A DNA stretch of 64,000 nucleotides. Source: SXNM01 sp964586155 (GTDB taxonomy: Bacteria > Myxococcota_A > UBA9042). Each line of letters opens with the position of its first letter. Within the stretch, counting starts at the first letter, position 1. Below the pieces are notes generated by a model. It was given only the letters and a program-made list of their open reading frames with translations, did not search any database and was not told where the DNA came from. The stretch spans positions 111,585 through 175,584 of the forward strand of contig CAZPHC010000010.1 of NCBI GenBank assembly GCA_964586155.1, given 5' to 3'. Below are positions 7,236 through 15,546 of the stretch, one piece after another. Both the position numbers and the translations under genes were made by a program.

Positions 7236-9107
7236 TCAAGGCGCCGGCGCCGGCAGCCCCAGGGCGCGCGCCATCCCCAACGCGCGCGCGTAGTTCGGGT
7301 CGTCGCGCGGCAACATCCCGAGCGCGGCGGCCACGTCGAGGGCCGCGCGGCCGCGATCACCCGAGCGCGCCAGGAACACCGCGCGGTTGAGCCGGCAGGC
7401 CCCGTCGCCGCCGGCCGCGATCGCCGCGTCGAGGTCGCTGGCCGCGCCGACGCCGTCGCCGAGCTCCGCCCGCAGTGCGCCACGGTTGCAGCGCGAGGCG
7501 GCGTCTGTGGGATCGGCGGCGACGGCGCGATCGAGCTCGCCCAGCGCGCGCCGCGACGCCACGGCGGCGGCGGCGGGATCTCCGCGTCGGGCGGCGTCCC
7601 GGGCGTCGGCACGCGAGAGCTCGGCGCGCAGCATCCAGGCGTTGCCCAGGCCCGGCGCCAGCCGGAGCGCGGCGTCGAGGTCGGCCGCAGCCTCGGCATG
7701 CGCGCCGCGCTGCAGCCGCATCGACGCGCGGTTGGCCAGGGCGTGCGGCGACGCGGGCTCGGCCTCGATCGCGGCGGTCCACAACGCCTCCTCGCCGGCG
7801 ATCCACACGTCCTGCCACAGCAGCAGCCGCACCAACAGCGGCGGCAACAACAGCGACGCGAGGACCGCCGCCGGCAGCGTCCAGCGGCCCGGACGCCAGC
7901 GGCCCGGTCGCCCGCCACCGTCGTCCAGCGGCGTGACGCCCTCGCCCAGCCCCGTCGCCAGCACCGACGCGCCCAGGACCGCCAGCGGCACGTGCGCCAG
8001 GATCAGGTAGCGCTCGGCGATCGCCTGCACGCCGCTCTGGAGCAGGCCGAGCACCGGCGCCAACCACGCCACCGCGCCGATCGCGGCGCCGAGCAGCCCC
8101 GGCCAACGCGCCCGCGCACGCCAGAGCGCGATGGCGGCCACCAGCGTCGCAGCGGCGGCGACGAGCGAGAGCGGCGCCAGCGCCTGGCCTGGCACGATGG
8201 GGTGCAGCGGCGACAGCGTCGCCGGCCAGAGCGTCAGGCCCAGGTAGCGCGGCAGCGCGGCCAGCGCGCCGATCAACCGCTCGATCGGCGACAGCCCGCC
8301 GACGCCCTCGACGCCGGCGGTGGCGCCGGCAGCGTGCTGCGCCCACGCCGCGATCGCCGCGATCGGCAGCGACAGCGCCAGCCAGGCTGCCGACCGTCGG
8401 ATCGCGCCGAGCAGGCCGTCCGGGCGCGACAAGGCCGCAAACACCGCGATCTCGAGGCCCAGCAGCGCGCCCGGCAAAGCGATGACCCAGGCCTTGGCCA
8501 ACGCCGACGCCGCGAACGCGAGCACGGCGAGGGCCCCGTCGTGGCCGGCCCCGTCGCGCCGGGACTCGTCCCAACGCGCGCGCGCCCCGAGCCAGAGCCA
8601 GAGCCCGAGCAGCAGCAGCAACGTCGACAGCACGTCGCGGCGCTCCGTCAGCCACGCCACCGACTCGACCCGCGTCGGGTGGATCGCCCAGGCCAGCGCG
8701 CCCCAGCCCGCCGCCGCGACGCGTGCCCAGCCCGGCAGCGCCGCCGTCGCAGCTGCCAGCCGCAACGCACGCAGCAGCAGCGCGAAGAGCAGCACCGTCG
8801 AGGTCGCGTGCAGCAGCACGTTGCCGAGCAGATGCTTGCCGATCGCGCGGTGCAGCCGGTCTGGCCCGAGCAGGTCGTCGGCGATCCCGGCGAGCAGCGG
8901 CCCGTCGAGCCGCAGCGAGAGCCAGGTCAGCGGCTGCCAATGGCCCAGGTGCGGGGCGAGCGCCTGCGGCCAGAACGCCGACCACGGGCCCTCGAGCCAG
9001 GGCACCTGGGCGAGCGTGCCGCGGTCGTCCCAGAACGGCCCGGCGCCGAGGACCGGCGCCCAGAGCGCCGCCGTGGCGAACCAGAGCACCACAGCCACGA
9101 CGAGCAC
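7236..9107 (-). CDS. TMTC/PMT-like membrane glycosyltransferase with C-terminal TPRs
   Basis: About 623 residues. The N-terminal two thirds has around ten membrane segments and the signature of TMTC-like GT-C transferases: GPFWDDRGTL near residue 25, then HLLGNVLLHATSTVLL, then AIHPTRVESVAWLTERRDVLS. The last 200 residues hold TPR-like repeats such as ALANRASMRLQRGAHAEAAADLDAALRLAP. Known relatives transfer mannose or other sugars from a lipid carrier onto exported proteins. The GTG start at 9107 is uncertain because no Shine-Dalgarno is visible; an upstream GTG at 9239 would overlap the preceding vWA fragment. Its proximity to cysteine-rich exported proteins suggests, without proving, that they could be substrates. 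Confidence 0.8.
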   Translation of the reverse strand: MLVVAVVLWFATAALWAPVLGAGPFWDDRGTLAQVPWLEGPWSAFWPQALAPHLGHWQPLTWLSLRLDGPLLAGIADDLLGPDRLHRAIGKHLLGNVLLHATSTVLLFALLLRALRLAAATAALPGWARVAAAGWGALAWAIHPTRVESVAWLTERRDVLSTLLLLLGLWLWLGARARWDESRRDGAGHDGALAVLAFAASALAKAWVIALPGALLGLEIAVFAALSRPDGLLGAIRRSAAWLALSLPIAAIAAWAQHAAGATAGVEGVGGLSPIERLIGALAALPRYLGLTLWPATLSPLHPIVPGQALAPLSLVAAAATLVAAIALWRARARWPGLLGAAIGAVAWLAPVLGLLQSGVQAIAERYLILAHVPLAVLGASVLATGLGEGVTPLDDGGGRPGRWRPGRWTLPAAVLASLLLPPLLVRLLLWQDVWIAGEEALWTAAIEAEPASPHALANRASMRLQRGAHAEAAADLDAALRLAPGLGNAWMLRAELSRADARDAARRGDPAAAAVASRRALGELDRAVAADPTDAASRCNRGALRAELGDGVGAASDLDAAIAAGGDGACRLNRAVFLARSGDRGRAALDVAAALGMLPRDDPNYARALGMARALGLPAPAP

Positions 9108-9130
9108 GGCCGGCCGCGACGCCGGGGCAG

Positions 9131-9607
9131 CTACTTGCAGCCGTCGTCGATGCTCAGCAGGTCCGAGGCTTGCAGGTTCACGCACTTCGACTCGCAGAGG
9201 ATGACCTTGGCCGGCCAGGTCGGGTCCTCGAAGGTCCACCCTAGGGGCTGGTTGGCGCAGCCGGCCGCGTCGTTGACGTGGACCAGCTGCGTCGTGGTCT
9301 GCGGCGGACCAGCCTCGACGGTCGTCAGCACGATCGCCGACGGCACGAACGTCGCCCCCACCGGCACTTTGATCTCATCGTCGCAGACGGTAAAGGTCGT
9401 CTTGACGACATTCTTGGCCAGCGACGAGGAGATCGGCGCCCAATCCGCCGAGCAGACGGGGTAGTTGCCGCCGCCGGCGTTGGCCGCGAGCGTCAGGTAG
9501 GTGGCGCCGTAGCCCGCGGCGATGGTCGCGTCGCTCGACGGACCGGCGGCGACGCCACCGCAGCCAATGGCCGTCGCGCGAAGGCGGCCCCGGCGCGTGG
9601 CGACAGG
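9131..9607 (-). pseudogene. Orphan C-terminus of a vWA-type secreted protein
   Basis: About 158 residues in one frame, without any start codon near its 5' edge. It reads GYGATYLTLAANAGGGNYPVCSADW, then CDDEIKVPVG, then GWTFEDPTWPAKVILCESKC and a final C. This matches the C-terminal tail that follows the von Willebrand A domain in many myxobacterial-type surface proteins. The vWA domain and N-terminus are absent. The fragment starts directly at the TGA of the cysteine-rich lipoprotein, in another frame, and ends 23 bases before the next gene. It is either a deletion remnant or the downstream half of a rearranged or misassembled gene. Confidence 0.6.
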
Positions 9608-9609
9608 GC

Positions 9610-11796
9610 TCAGGGCGTGCCGCAGTAGAGGAACGATCCCGAACCCTTGCAGGTCTGGCTCGGGCCGCAATCCTTCTCCAGCGCCCACTCGTCCCAGACC
9701 AGGCTGGCGCTGCTGTAGCTGCAGCCGCTCGACTTGCCGTCGCAGCCGGCCCAGCCCTTGCGCACCAAGATCTGGGTGCCGTCGCATTTGCGCTCGGTCT
9801 CCCACGGCGAGCTCGAGGTCTTGCACTTGCCGCCGGCGGCCGCGTAGTCGCCGTCCTCGGTGCAGCAGCCCGACGAGGGCGAGCAGACGCCGACGCTGGT
9901 GCAATAGACGTAGCCGAAGCTGTCGTCGCAGGCCTCGTTCTTGGCGCATTGCTCGAGCTGCTTCCACTCGCCCGGCACGTAGTCGGCGCTGCTGTAGCTG
10001 CACGAACCCGAGCTCCCCGAGCAGCCGTAGCTCGAGCTGCGCTGCAAGATCCAGCCGCCCTTGGCCGTGCTCTCGCACTTCTTCTCGGTCTTGGCTGCGC
10101 TCGACGAGGTGCTGCAGACCGAGCCCTGCGGCTGGTAGAAGCCGTCGGCAGTGCAGCAGCCCGAGGTCGGCGAGCATTGCGTCTTGGTCGTGCAGCCGCC
10201 GGTGCCGTTCCAGCCGATCTCGCAGGACTCCTTGGCGCCGCAGGTCTTGACGTCCTGCCAGTCGCTCCAGACCCAATAGCTCGAGCTGAACTCGAAGCAG
10301 GTGGTCGAGCTGCCCGAACACCCGGGCTTGGCGCTGCGGCTCTGGATCTTGTTGCCGGGCGGCGCGCCGACGCATTTGCTCTCGGTGTCGACGACCTTGT
10401 CGGCGCAGGCGGTGCCCTTGGCGGCGTAGTTGCCGTCGGCGTCGCAGCAGGTCGTGCCGGGCTTGCACTTGGGCGCGCCGGTGCAGACGCCGGGCTTGGT
10501 CGGATCGCTGACCTTGCAGACCTCGGCGAAGCTGCAGGTCTGGATCGGCGCCCACGGGCCCCAATAGGGCGTCTTGGTGGTCTCGGGGCAGGCCGTGGCG
10601 ACGCCGTCGCAGGTCGAGATCGCCTTGCGCGCCAGGATCTTGCCGCCGGGGTCGCCGCTGCTGCACTGGTACTCGGTGGCCAGCACGGTGTTGCCGCAGG
10701 GCACGCCGGCCGCCTCCGGGGCGTGCACGCAGGCGCCCTTGGTGCAGCTGTCCTTGGTGCAGAGGTTGCCGTCGTTGCAGTCGCTGGCGCCGACGCACTC
10801 GGGCGGCACGCCGCAGCTGGGCTGCTGGCCGGCAGGCGCGGGCACGCAGGCTTCGCTGCCGCTGCAGGTCTGCACCGTCTGCCATGGCCCCCAGACGCCG
10901 GTGGCGGGGCTGTTGCTGCAGCCCTCGGCGCTCTGGCCGTCACAACCCGGTAGCTGCTCGCGCCGGCGGATCTGCTTGCCGTCGCAGGCGAATTCCGCGG
11001 CGATCGCGACCTGGCTGCAGACGGTGCCGGCCGGCTGGATCGCGCCGGTGCCGACGTTGCAGCAGATGCCGCCCTTGCAGCAGCCGGCCTTGGCCGCGCT
11101 CTTGCACGCGCCGCTGCCGACGTCGCAGATCGCGGCGACGCAGGGATCGGTGCTGACGCAGTCGCTGTCGGCCTTGCAGCAGCCGGGGGCCGGCGCGCCG
11201 ATGCAGGCACCGCTGCCGTCGCATGCGTCGTTGATGGTGCAGGACGAGCCGTCGTCGCAGGCCTTGCCCGCGGCGCTGGGCTGCAGGCCGAGCGGGCTCT
11301 TGGTCGGATCGCAGAGGCGGCAGGCGTCGGTCGGGTGCGGCCCGGCGGCGTAGCAGGCGCCGTCGGCGTAGCAGCTGCCGGGCGCGATGTTGTGGGTGCA
11401 GGTGCCGGCCTTGCAGACGTCGACGGTGCAGGGGATGCCGTCGTCGCAGCTGGTCGCGCAGTCGCCGGTGCCCGCGTCGCCGGGCTCGACGTTCGTGTCG
11501 GCGCCGCCGCTGTCGGCGATGGCCGTGTCGCCCGGATGGCCGGCGTCGCCCGGAAGGCCGGCGTCGCCCGGGTTGCTGGCGTCCGACGCGCTGCTGCCAT
11601 CCGCCGGGTTGCCGACGTCAAAGAGCGAGCCGTTGCCGCCGGTGTCCTGGACCAGCACGGCGTCGCCGCGGGCGTCGACCGCGCCCTCGCCGCACGCCGC
11701 CACGGCGATGGCCGCCACCAGCGCGACCACAGCCTGGCGGACATGCGCCATCGATCCCGACCCACCCGGCTGCCGCAGCAACGCTTGGACTGACAT
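9610..11796 (-). CDS. Cysteine-rich exported lipoprotein with W-x-x-W repeats
   Basis: The 728-residue protein has a lipoprotein signal (AAIAVAAC, lipidated Cys35), an Asp/Gly/Ala-rich linker to about residue 110, and several CTDC-like units (CDDGIPCTVDVCKAGTC). About five tandem units of roughly 90-100 residues follow, with the pattern CC-x2-DG-x-Y ... E-x2-C ... GC-x-G ... W-x2-W ... C-x4-C. Every unit keeps its cysteines, so they are probably disulfide-bonded modules outside the cytoplasm. The start at 11796 has GAGG upstream; ATG 11751 is the alternative. It is divergent from the ABC exporter gene. Function unknown; surface adhesion or binding is a guess. Confidence 0.75.
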   Translation of the reverse strand: MSVQALLRQPGGSGSMAHVRQAVVALVAAIAVAACGEGAVDARGDAVLVQDTGGNGSLFDVGNPADGSSASDASNPGDAGLPGDAGHPGDTAIADSGGADTNVEPGDAGTGDCATSCDDGIPCTVDVCKAGTCTHNIAPGSCYADGACYAAGPHPTDACRLCDPTKSPLGLQPSAAGKACDDGSSCTINDACDGSGACIGAPAPGCCKADSDCVSTDPCVAAICDVGSGACKSAAKAGCCKGGICCNVGTGAIQPAGTVCSQVAIAAEFACDGKQIRRREQLPGCDGQSAEGCSNSPATGVWGPWQTVQTCSGSEACVPAPAGQQPSCGVPPECVGASDCNDGNLCTKDSCTKGACVHAPEAAGVPCGNTVLATEYQCSSGDPGGKILARKAISTCDGVATACPETTKTPYWGPWAPIQTCSFAEVCKVSDPTKPGVCTGAPKCKPGTTCCDADGNYAAKGTACADKVVDTESKCVGAPPGNKIQSRSAKPGCSGSSTTCFEFSSSYWVWSDWQDVKTCGAKESCEIGWNGTGGCTTKTQCSPTSGCCTADGFYQPQGSVCSTSSSAAKTEKKCESTAKGGWILQRSSSYGCSGSSGSCSYSSADYVPGEWKQLEQCAKNEACDDSFGYVYCTSVGVCSPSSGCCTEDGDYAAAGGKCKTSSSPWETERKCDGTQILVRKGWAGCDGKSSGCSYSSASLVWDEWALEKDCGPSQTCKGSGSFLYCGTP

Positions 11797-11942
11797 GACG
11801 ACCTCGACCCCTGGCCCCCCGGGCGCGCCGCCACGATGGCCCACGCGCTCTGGACTGGGTCGCAAGTGTCAGATCTGCCGACCGCCGTGGCAAGCGCGGC
11901 GGGGCTACCGCTTCGCGGACGGCTCGGCTAGCTTCCGCGGCC

Positions 11943-13838
11943 ATGGCCAGCCCCGCTCCCACTCCAGCCCCCGCCCGCCTCTCGGACCTGCCACCGACGC
12001 GGACGATGCTGAAGCTCTTCTTCGACAGCTTCGCCCGCCGTTACCTCGGCGTGTACGTGCTCGGCATCGGCTTCTTGCTGGCGACCAACTGGCTGACGGT
12101 GGCCATCCCGGGCCTGGTCCGCGACACCTTCAACGCGCTCGAGGCCCGCGCCGCCGACAAGATCGACCGCCTGGCGCTGCTGATCGTGCTCTGTTCGGTG
12201 CTGGTCATCGTCGTGCGCACGCTGTCGCGGGTGCTGTTCTTCAACCCGGGCCGCACGATCGAGTTCCGCGTCCGCAACCAGATGCTCGAACGGCTGCTGT
12301 CGATGGGCGGGGCCTGGTTCCGCCGCGTCGCCCACGGCGACCTCGTCAGCCGCGCGACCAACGACGCCACCTTCGTCCGTGCGCTGGTCGGCTTCTCGGT
12401 GCTGCAGCTGCTCAACCTCGTCATCGCCGCCTCGATGGCGCTGTGGCAGATGCTCGCCACCGACGTGACGCTGACGCTGCTGTGCATGGTGCCGATGACG
12501 CTCTCGCTGCTGGTGCTGCGCCGGGGCACGGGTCGGCTGTTCCAGGCGATGCGCGACGGCCAGGTCGAGCTCGGCCAGCTCTCGGACCATATCCTCGAGA
12601 CGTACAAAGGCATGTCGGCGATCGCGCTGGCCCACGCCGAGCCCGCGTTCCTCGATCGATTTGACCGGCACAACCAGCGCTACACCGCGATCAACGTCAG
12701 CGTCACCGCCCTGCGCTGCTTCGTGCTGCCGCTGGCGAGCCAGACCGGCGGGCTCGCAGTCTTCGTGCTGCTCTTCTACGGCGGCGCGCGCGTCGCCGCT
12801 GGTGAGCTGACGGTCGGCGATCTCGCGGCGTATAGCGCCTACATCGGCGTGCTGGTCTCGTCGCTGGTGATGGCCGGCTGGTTGATCGCCAGCCTGCAAC
12901 GCGGCGTCGTCGCGCTCGAGCGCGTGTGGGAGGTCCTGGGCCTGGAGCCCGAGCGCGTCGGCAGCGGCGCGACGCTGCCGGCGCGGCCCGAGGGGCTGAC
13001 GGTGCGCGCCACGGGCCTGAGCTACCGCTACCCCGACGCGGGTCCTGACGACGCCCCGGCCCTGGCCGACATCGACTTCGACCTGCGCCCCGGCGGCATG
13101 CTCGGCATCTACGGCGCGGTCGGCTCGGGCAAGTCGACCTTGGTCGCCCTGTTGGCGGGCGAGCTGAACGCGCCGGCGGGGGCGCTGCACTTCGACGGCG
13201 TCGACGCGACGACGCTGCAGCCCGCGGCGCGGTCCGCTGCGGTGGCCGTGGTGCCGCAGACGAGCTTCCTGTTTTCACGCGCGCTGCGCGAGAACGTCGG
13301 GTTCGTCGACCCGCCGGCCGAGGTCGACCAGGGCCGTGTCGTCGCGGCCGTGGCGGCGGCGCAGCTGGCGTCGGACGTCGAGCGCATGCCGCAAGGCCTG
13401 GACACGATCGTCGGCGAGCGTGGCCAGAACCTCTCGGGCGGCCAACGGCAGCGGGCGCAGCTGGCTCGGGCGCTGTACCGGCCGGCGCGGCTGCTGGTGC
13501 TCGACGACGTGCTGTCGGCGGTCGACCACGACACCGAAGACGCGCTGCTGCGCGCGATCGCCGAGCAGTTGGGCAGCCGCGCCGAGCGTCCGAGCACGGT
13601 GCTGGTCAGCAGCCGGCTCTCGGCGCTGCGCCAGGCCGACGAGATCGTCGTGCTGCAGGGCGGCCGCATCGTCGAGCGTGGCACGCACCAGGCGCTGCTG
13701 GAGGCCAACGGCGTCTACGCCGCGGCGTTCCGCGCCCAGGACGAACACGGCCAGGTGCCGCAGGAGCAGCAGGTGCAGCAGCCGGGCAACGCCGCGGACG
13801 GCGGCCCTGCGGCGTCGCAGGTCGGCCCGACGCGCTAG
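11943..13838 (+). CDS. ABC exporter, fused permease and ATPase (MdlA-like), atypical catalytic residues
   Basis: A 631-residue half-transporter. Residues 20-330 hold six membrane helices and residues 345-600 the ATPase. Walker A GAVGSGKST is at 391-399, the signature LSGGQ starts at 497 and Walker B LLVLDD ends at 522. The residue normally catalytic Glu is Asp522, and the H-loop His is replaced by Ser557 (LVSSR). MdlA-type partners often carry the Asp, but losing the His as well is unusual. Such a protein would be expected to pair with a catalytically competent partner, and none is encoded nearby. There is no clear ribosome site before the ATG. Its stop shares CTAG with the convergent PPC gene. 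Confidence 0.88.
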   Translation: MASPAPTPAPARLSDLPPTRTMLKLFFDSFARRYLGVYVLGIGFLLATNWLTVAIPGLVRDTFNALEARAADKIDRLALLIVLCSVLVIVVRTLSRVLFFNPGRTIEFRVRNQMLERLLSMGGAWFRRVAHGDLVSRATNDATFVRALVGFSVLQLLNLVIAASMALWQMLATDVTLTLLCMVPMTLSLLVLRRGTGRLFQAMRDGQVELGQLSDHILETYKGMSAIALAHAEPAFLDRFDRHNQRYTAINVSVTALRCFVLPLASQTGGLAVFVLLFYGGARVAAGELTVGDLAAYSAYIGVLVSSLVMAGWLIASLQRGVVALERVWEVLGLEPERVGSGATLPARPEGLTVRATGLSYRYPDAGPDDAPALADIDFDLRPGGMLGIYGAVGSGKSTLVALLAGELNAPAGALHFDGVDATTLQPAARSAAVAVVPQTSFLFSRALRENVGFVDPPAEVDQGRVVAAVAAAQLASDVERMPQGLDTIVGERGQNLSGGQRQRAQLARALYRPARLLVLDDVLSAVDHDTEDALLRAIAEQLGSRAERPSTVLVSSRLSALRQADEIVVLQGGRIVERGTHQALLEANGVYAAAFRAQDEHGQVPQEQQVQQPGNAADGGPAASQVGPTR

Positions 13839-14563
13839 CGGTTGCGGCGGCGGATGTGCACGTCGTAGGTGACGCGACCGCCCTTGCGCTCGCTGGCCAC
13901 CAGCGTCAGCAGCCCCAGGTGCAGCTGCGCGTGCTTGCCGCCGTCGACGCGGATCGTGATGCGCTCGTCGTCGACGATGGCCACGACCTCGCAGGTGCCC
14001 AGGCGCGGATGCTGCAGCCAGTCGCCGACGCGCAGGCGCGGCATCTCGGTCGGCTCGAGCAGGCGCGACGGCATCGCCTCCATCGCGGCGCGGCCCGAGC
14101 GCACCGATTCGGCGACCTCGTCCTGGTTGTTGACCGAGACGTCGAGCCAGCGGGCGAAGCCGACGTCGCTGTCGTGGTAGCGGCGCAGCGTGATGTCGTC
14201 GAAGGTCTGGCACTGCAGCTCGACGCTGACGGCGATCGCCTCGACCAGCTGGCCACCGACGACGGTGCCGTCCTCGCCGTAGAGCAGAACGCGGATGCTC
14301 ACATCCTGCTGGGCCTTCTGCTCGGACACGACCGCGTGCATCGACACGGCGACGAAGCGGCCGGCATGCGTCTGCGGTTCGCCCCAGCCGGTCTCGGACG
14401 ACGGCGGGCGGACGATCGGATCTTGCACCAGGCCCGAACCGCTCATCCAGCCGGAGGTGATCCGGTAGTCGGTGACGAGGCCGGCGATCGCGGTGGCGAT
14501 GGGCATCCCCGGGGGCAGTTCGCCCACGAAGCGGCGGCCTTCGCGCGTCTCGGTGAAGATCAT
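13835..14563 (-). CDS. PPC/DUF296-domain protein with C-terminal SH3-like segment
   Basis: The 242-residue protein starts ETREGRRFVGELPPGMPIATAI, the opening of the PPC (DUF296) fold, and continues through LVEAIAVSVELQCQTFDDITLRRYHD to about residue 155. The tail (LRVGDWLQHPRLGTCEVVAIVDDERITI) resembles the small beta-barrel found after PPC domains in deltaproteobacterial proteins. PPC domains occur in AT-hook regulators and in stand-alone trimeric bacterial proteins. GGAG lies 5 bases before the ATG. The DNA-binding role is possible but not shown by motifs here. Confidence 0.7.
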   Translation of the reverse strand: MIFTETREGRRFVGELPPGMPIATAIAGLVTDYRITSGWMSGSGLVQDPIVRPPSSETGWGEPQTHAGRFVAVSMHAVVSEQKAQQDVSIRVLLYGEDGTVVGGQLVEAIAVSVELQCQTFDDITLRRYHDSDVGFARWLDVSVNNQDEVAESVRSGRAAMEAMPSRLLEPTEMPRLRVGDWLQHPRLGTCEVVAIVDDERITIRVDGGKHAQLHLGLLTLVASERKGGRVTYDVHIRRRNR

Positions 14564-14867
14564 CGGGGCTCCAGGGGACGGGTGGCGGTGCCGAAGGATG
14601 CTCGTACCGACAGGCGGCGTCGGCACCAGGCATGGGCAGGAACAGGGGTGAGGACGTCAGCCGCTTGAAGGGCGGCCAGGGACACGCGCGTTCTCGAACC
14701 AAGCGGACGATGAGCAACGCAGGTTCAAGCCGCGCTGGCCCCCGACGCCGGATGCAAAGCCTAGAAGGCACCCCCACGGGTGTCAAACATCCTGGGGCTG
14801 GCCGTGGCTCTGCGCCCGCAGGCTCGAAACGACGCGCCAGGGCCGCGCCGCCTGCTTCGGCGACAGC
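14564..14867. other. Intergenic region with an inverted repeat, no gene seen
   Basis: This 304-base stretch separates the PPC gene from the next minus-strand gene. No open frame in it reads like protein. GGTGCCGA at 14587-14594 and TCGGCACC at 14620-14627 form a perfect 8-base inverted repeat just upstream of the PPC start, a possible operator or hairpin. Nothing else stands out. Confidence 0.35.
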
Positions 14868-15350
14868 TCAGAACAGCTGCCACTCACCGCGCATCGGCTT
14901 GATGTGGGCCGGCCGCGGCTCGAGGCCGAGATCTTCGCGGGTCACGCCCATGCGGGCCTTCCAGCCGCGCTTGAGGTCGGGGCGATGGATCAGCTTCTGC
15001 ACCGCCCGCTCGCGCGACTCGTTCCACAGGCGCTGCGGCACGCCGGAGATCGCCAGCGCCGCCAGCACCGCGATCGCGGCGCCGAGCGCCCAGAGCAGAC
15101 GATCGGGCTGGTGCGAGCGCTCGGCCGCCTCGCAGATCGCGAGGAAGTGGGCCGCCTCGGCCTCGTCGAGCCCCGGCGTGACCGCGGCGCTGGCCTCGCC
15201 GGCCTCGGGCCCCGCGTTGTTCGCCCGGCCCGGGCGCTCGGTGGCGATCTCGTCCCCGTGGATGCCGTCGAGGCTGCGCTGGTGGTCGTCGTCGAGCACG
15301 TCGACGAAGAAGTCGGCCTCGACCGCGCCGCTGAGGGGGCGGCGCTCCAT
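14868..15350 (-). CDS. Hypothetical single-pass membrane protein
   Basis: The 160-residue product has an acidic N-terminal half (VEADFFVDVLDDDHQ), one clear membrane helix (LLWALGAAIAVLAALAISGVP, about residues 88-108) and a basic Trp-containing tail of about 50 residues. It probably sits in the inner membrane with one crossing. I do not recognise a family. The ATG at 15350 starts where protein-like composition begins; the open frame extends upstream without such character, and the ribosome site is weak. Confidence 0.55.
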   Translation of the reverse strand: MERRPLSGAVEADFFVDVLDDDHQRSLDGIHGDEIATERPGRANNAGPEAGEASAAVTPGLDEAEAAHFLAICEAAERSHQPDRLLWALGAAIAVLAALAISGVPQRLWNESRERAVQKLIHRPDLKRGWKARMGVTREDLGLEPRPAHIKPMRGEWQLF

Positions 15351-15546
15351 GCGACCAAACCGGCCTCGCGGTGGCTGGGGCGCTCGATTCCGCACTCGAC
15401 CTCCACCGGTGTCGGCGCGGCCAGGGTCCTCCCGGCGGCCGCGGCGGCACACGCCTGCGTCGACCAGGGTAGGGTCCGGCCCGGGATTTCGCCAGGGCCG
15501 ACTGCGCAGCGCGGCAGAAGGAGTGGGGAAGCGGGCGACGCCGCGC

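Noticed and set aside
14640..14720. Possible tRNA (GGTTC-like T-loops on both strands)
   Set aside because: No acceptor stem, anticodon arm or consistent cloverleaf could be drawn.
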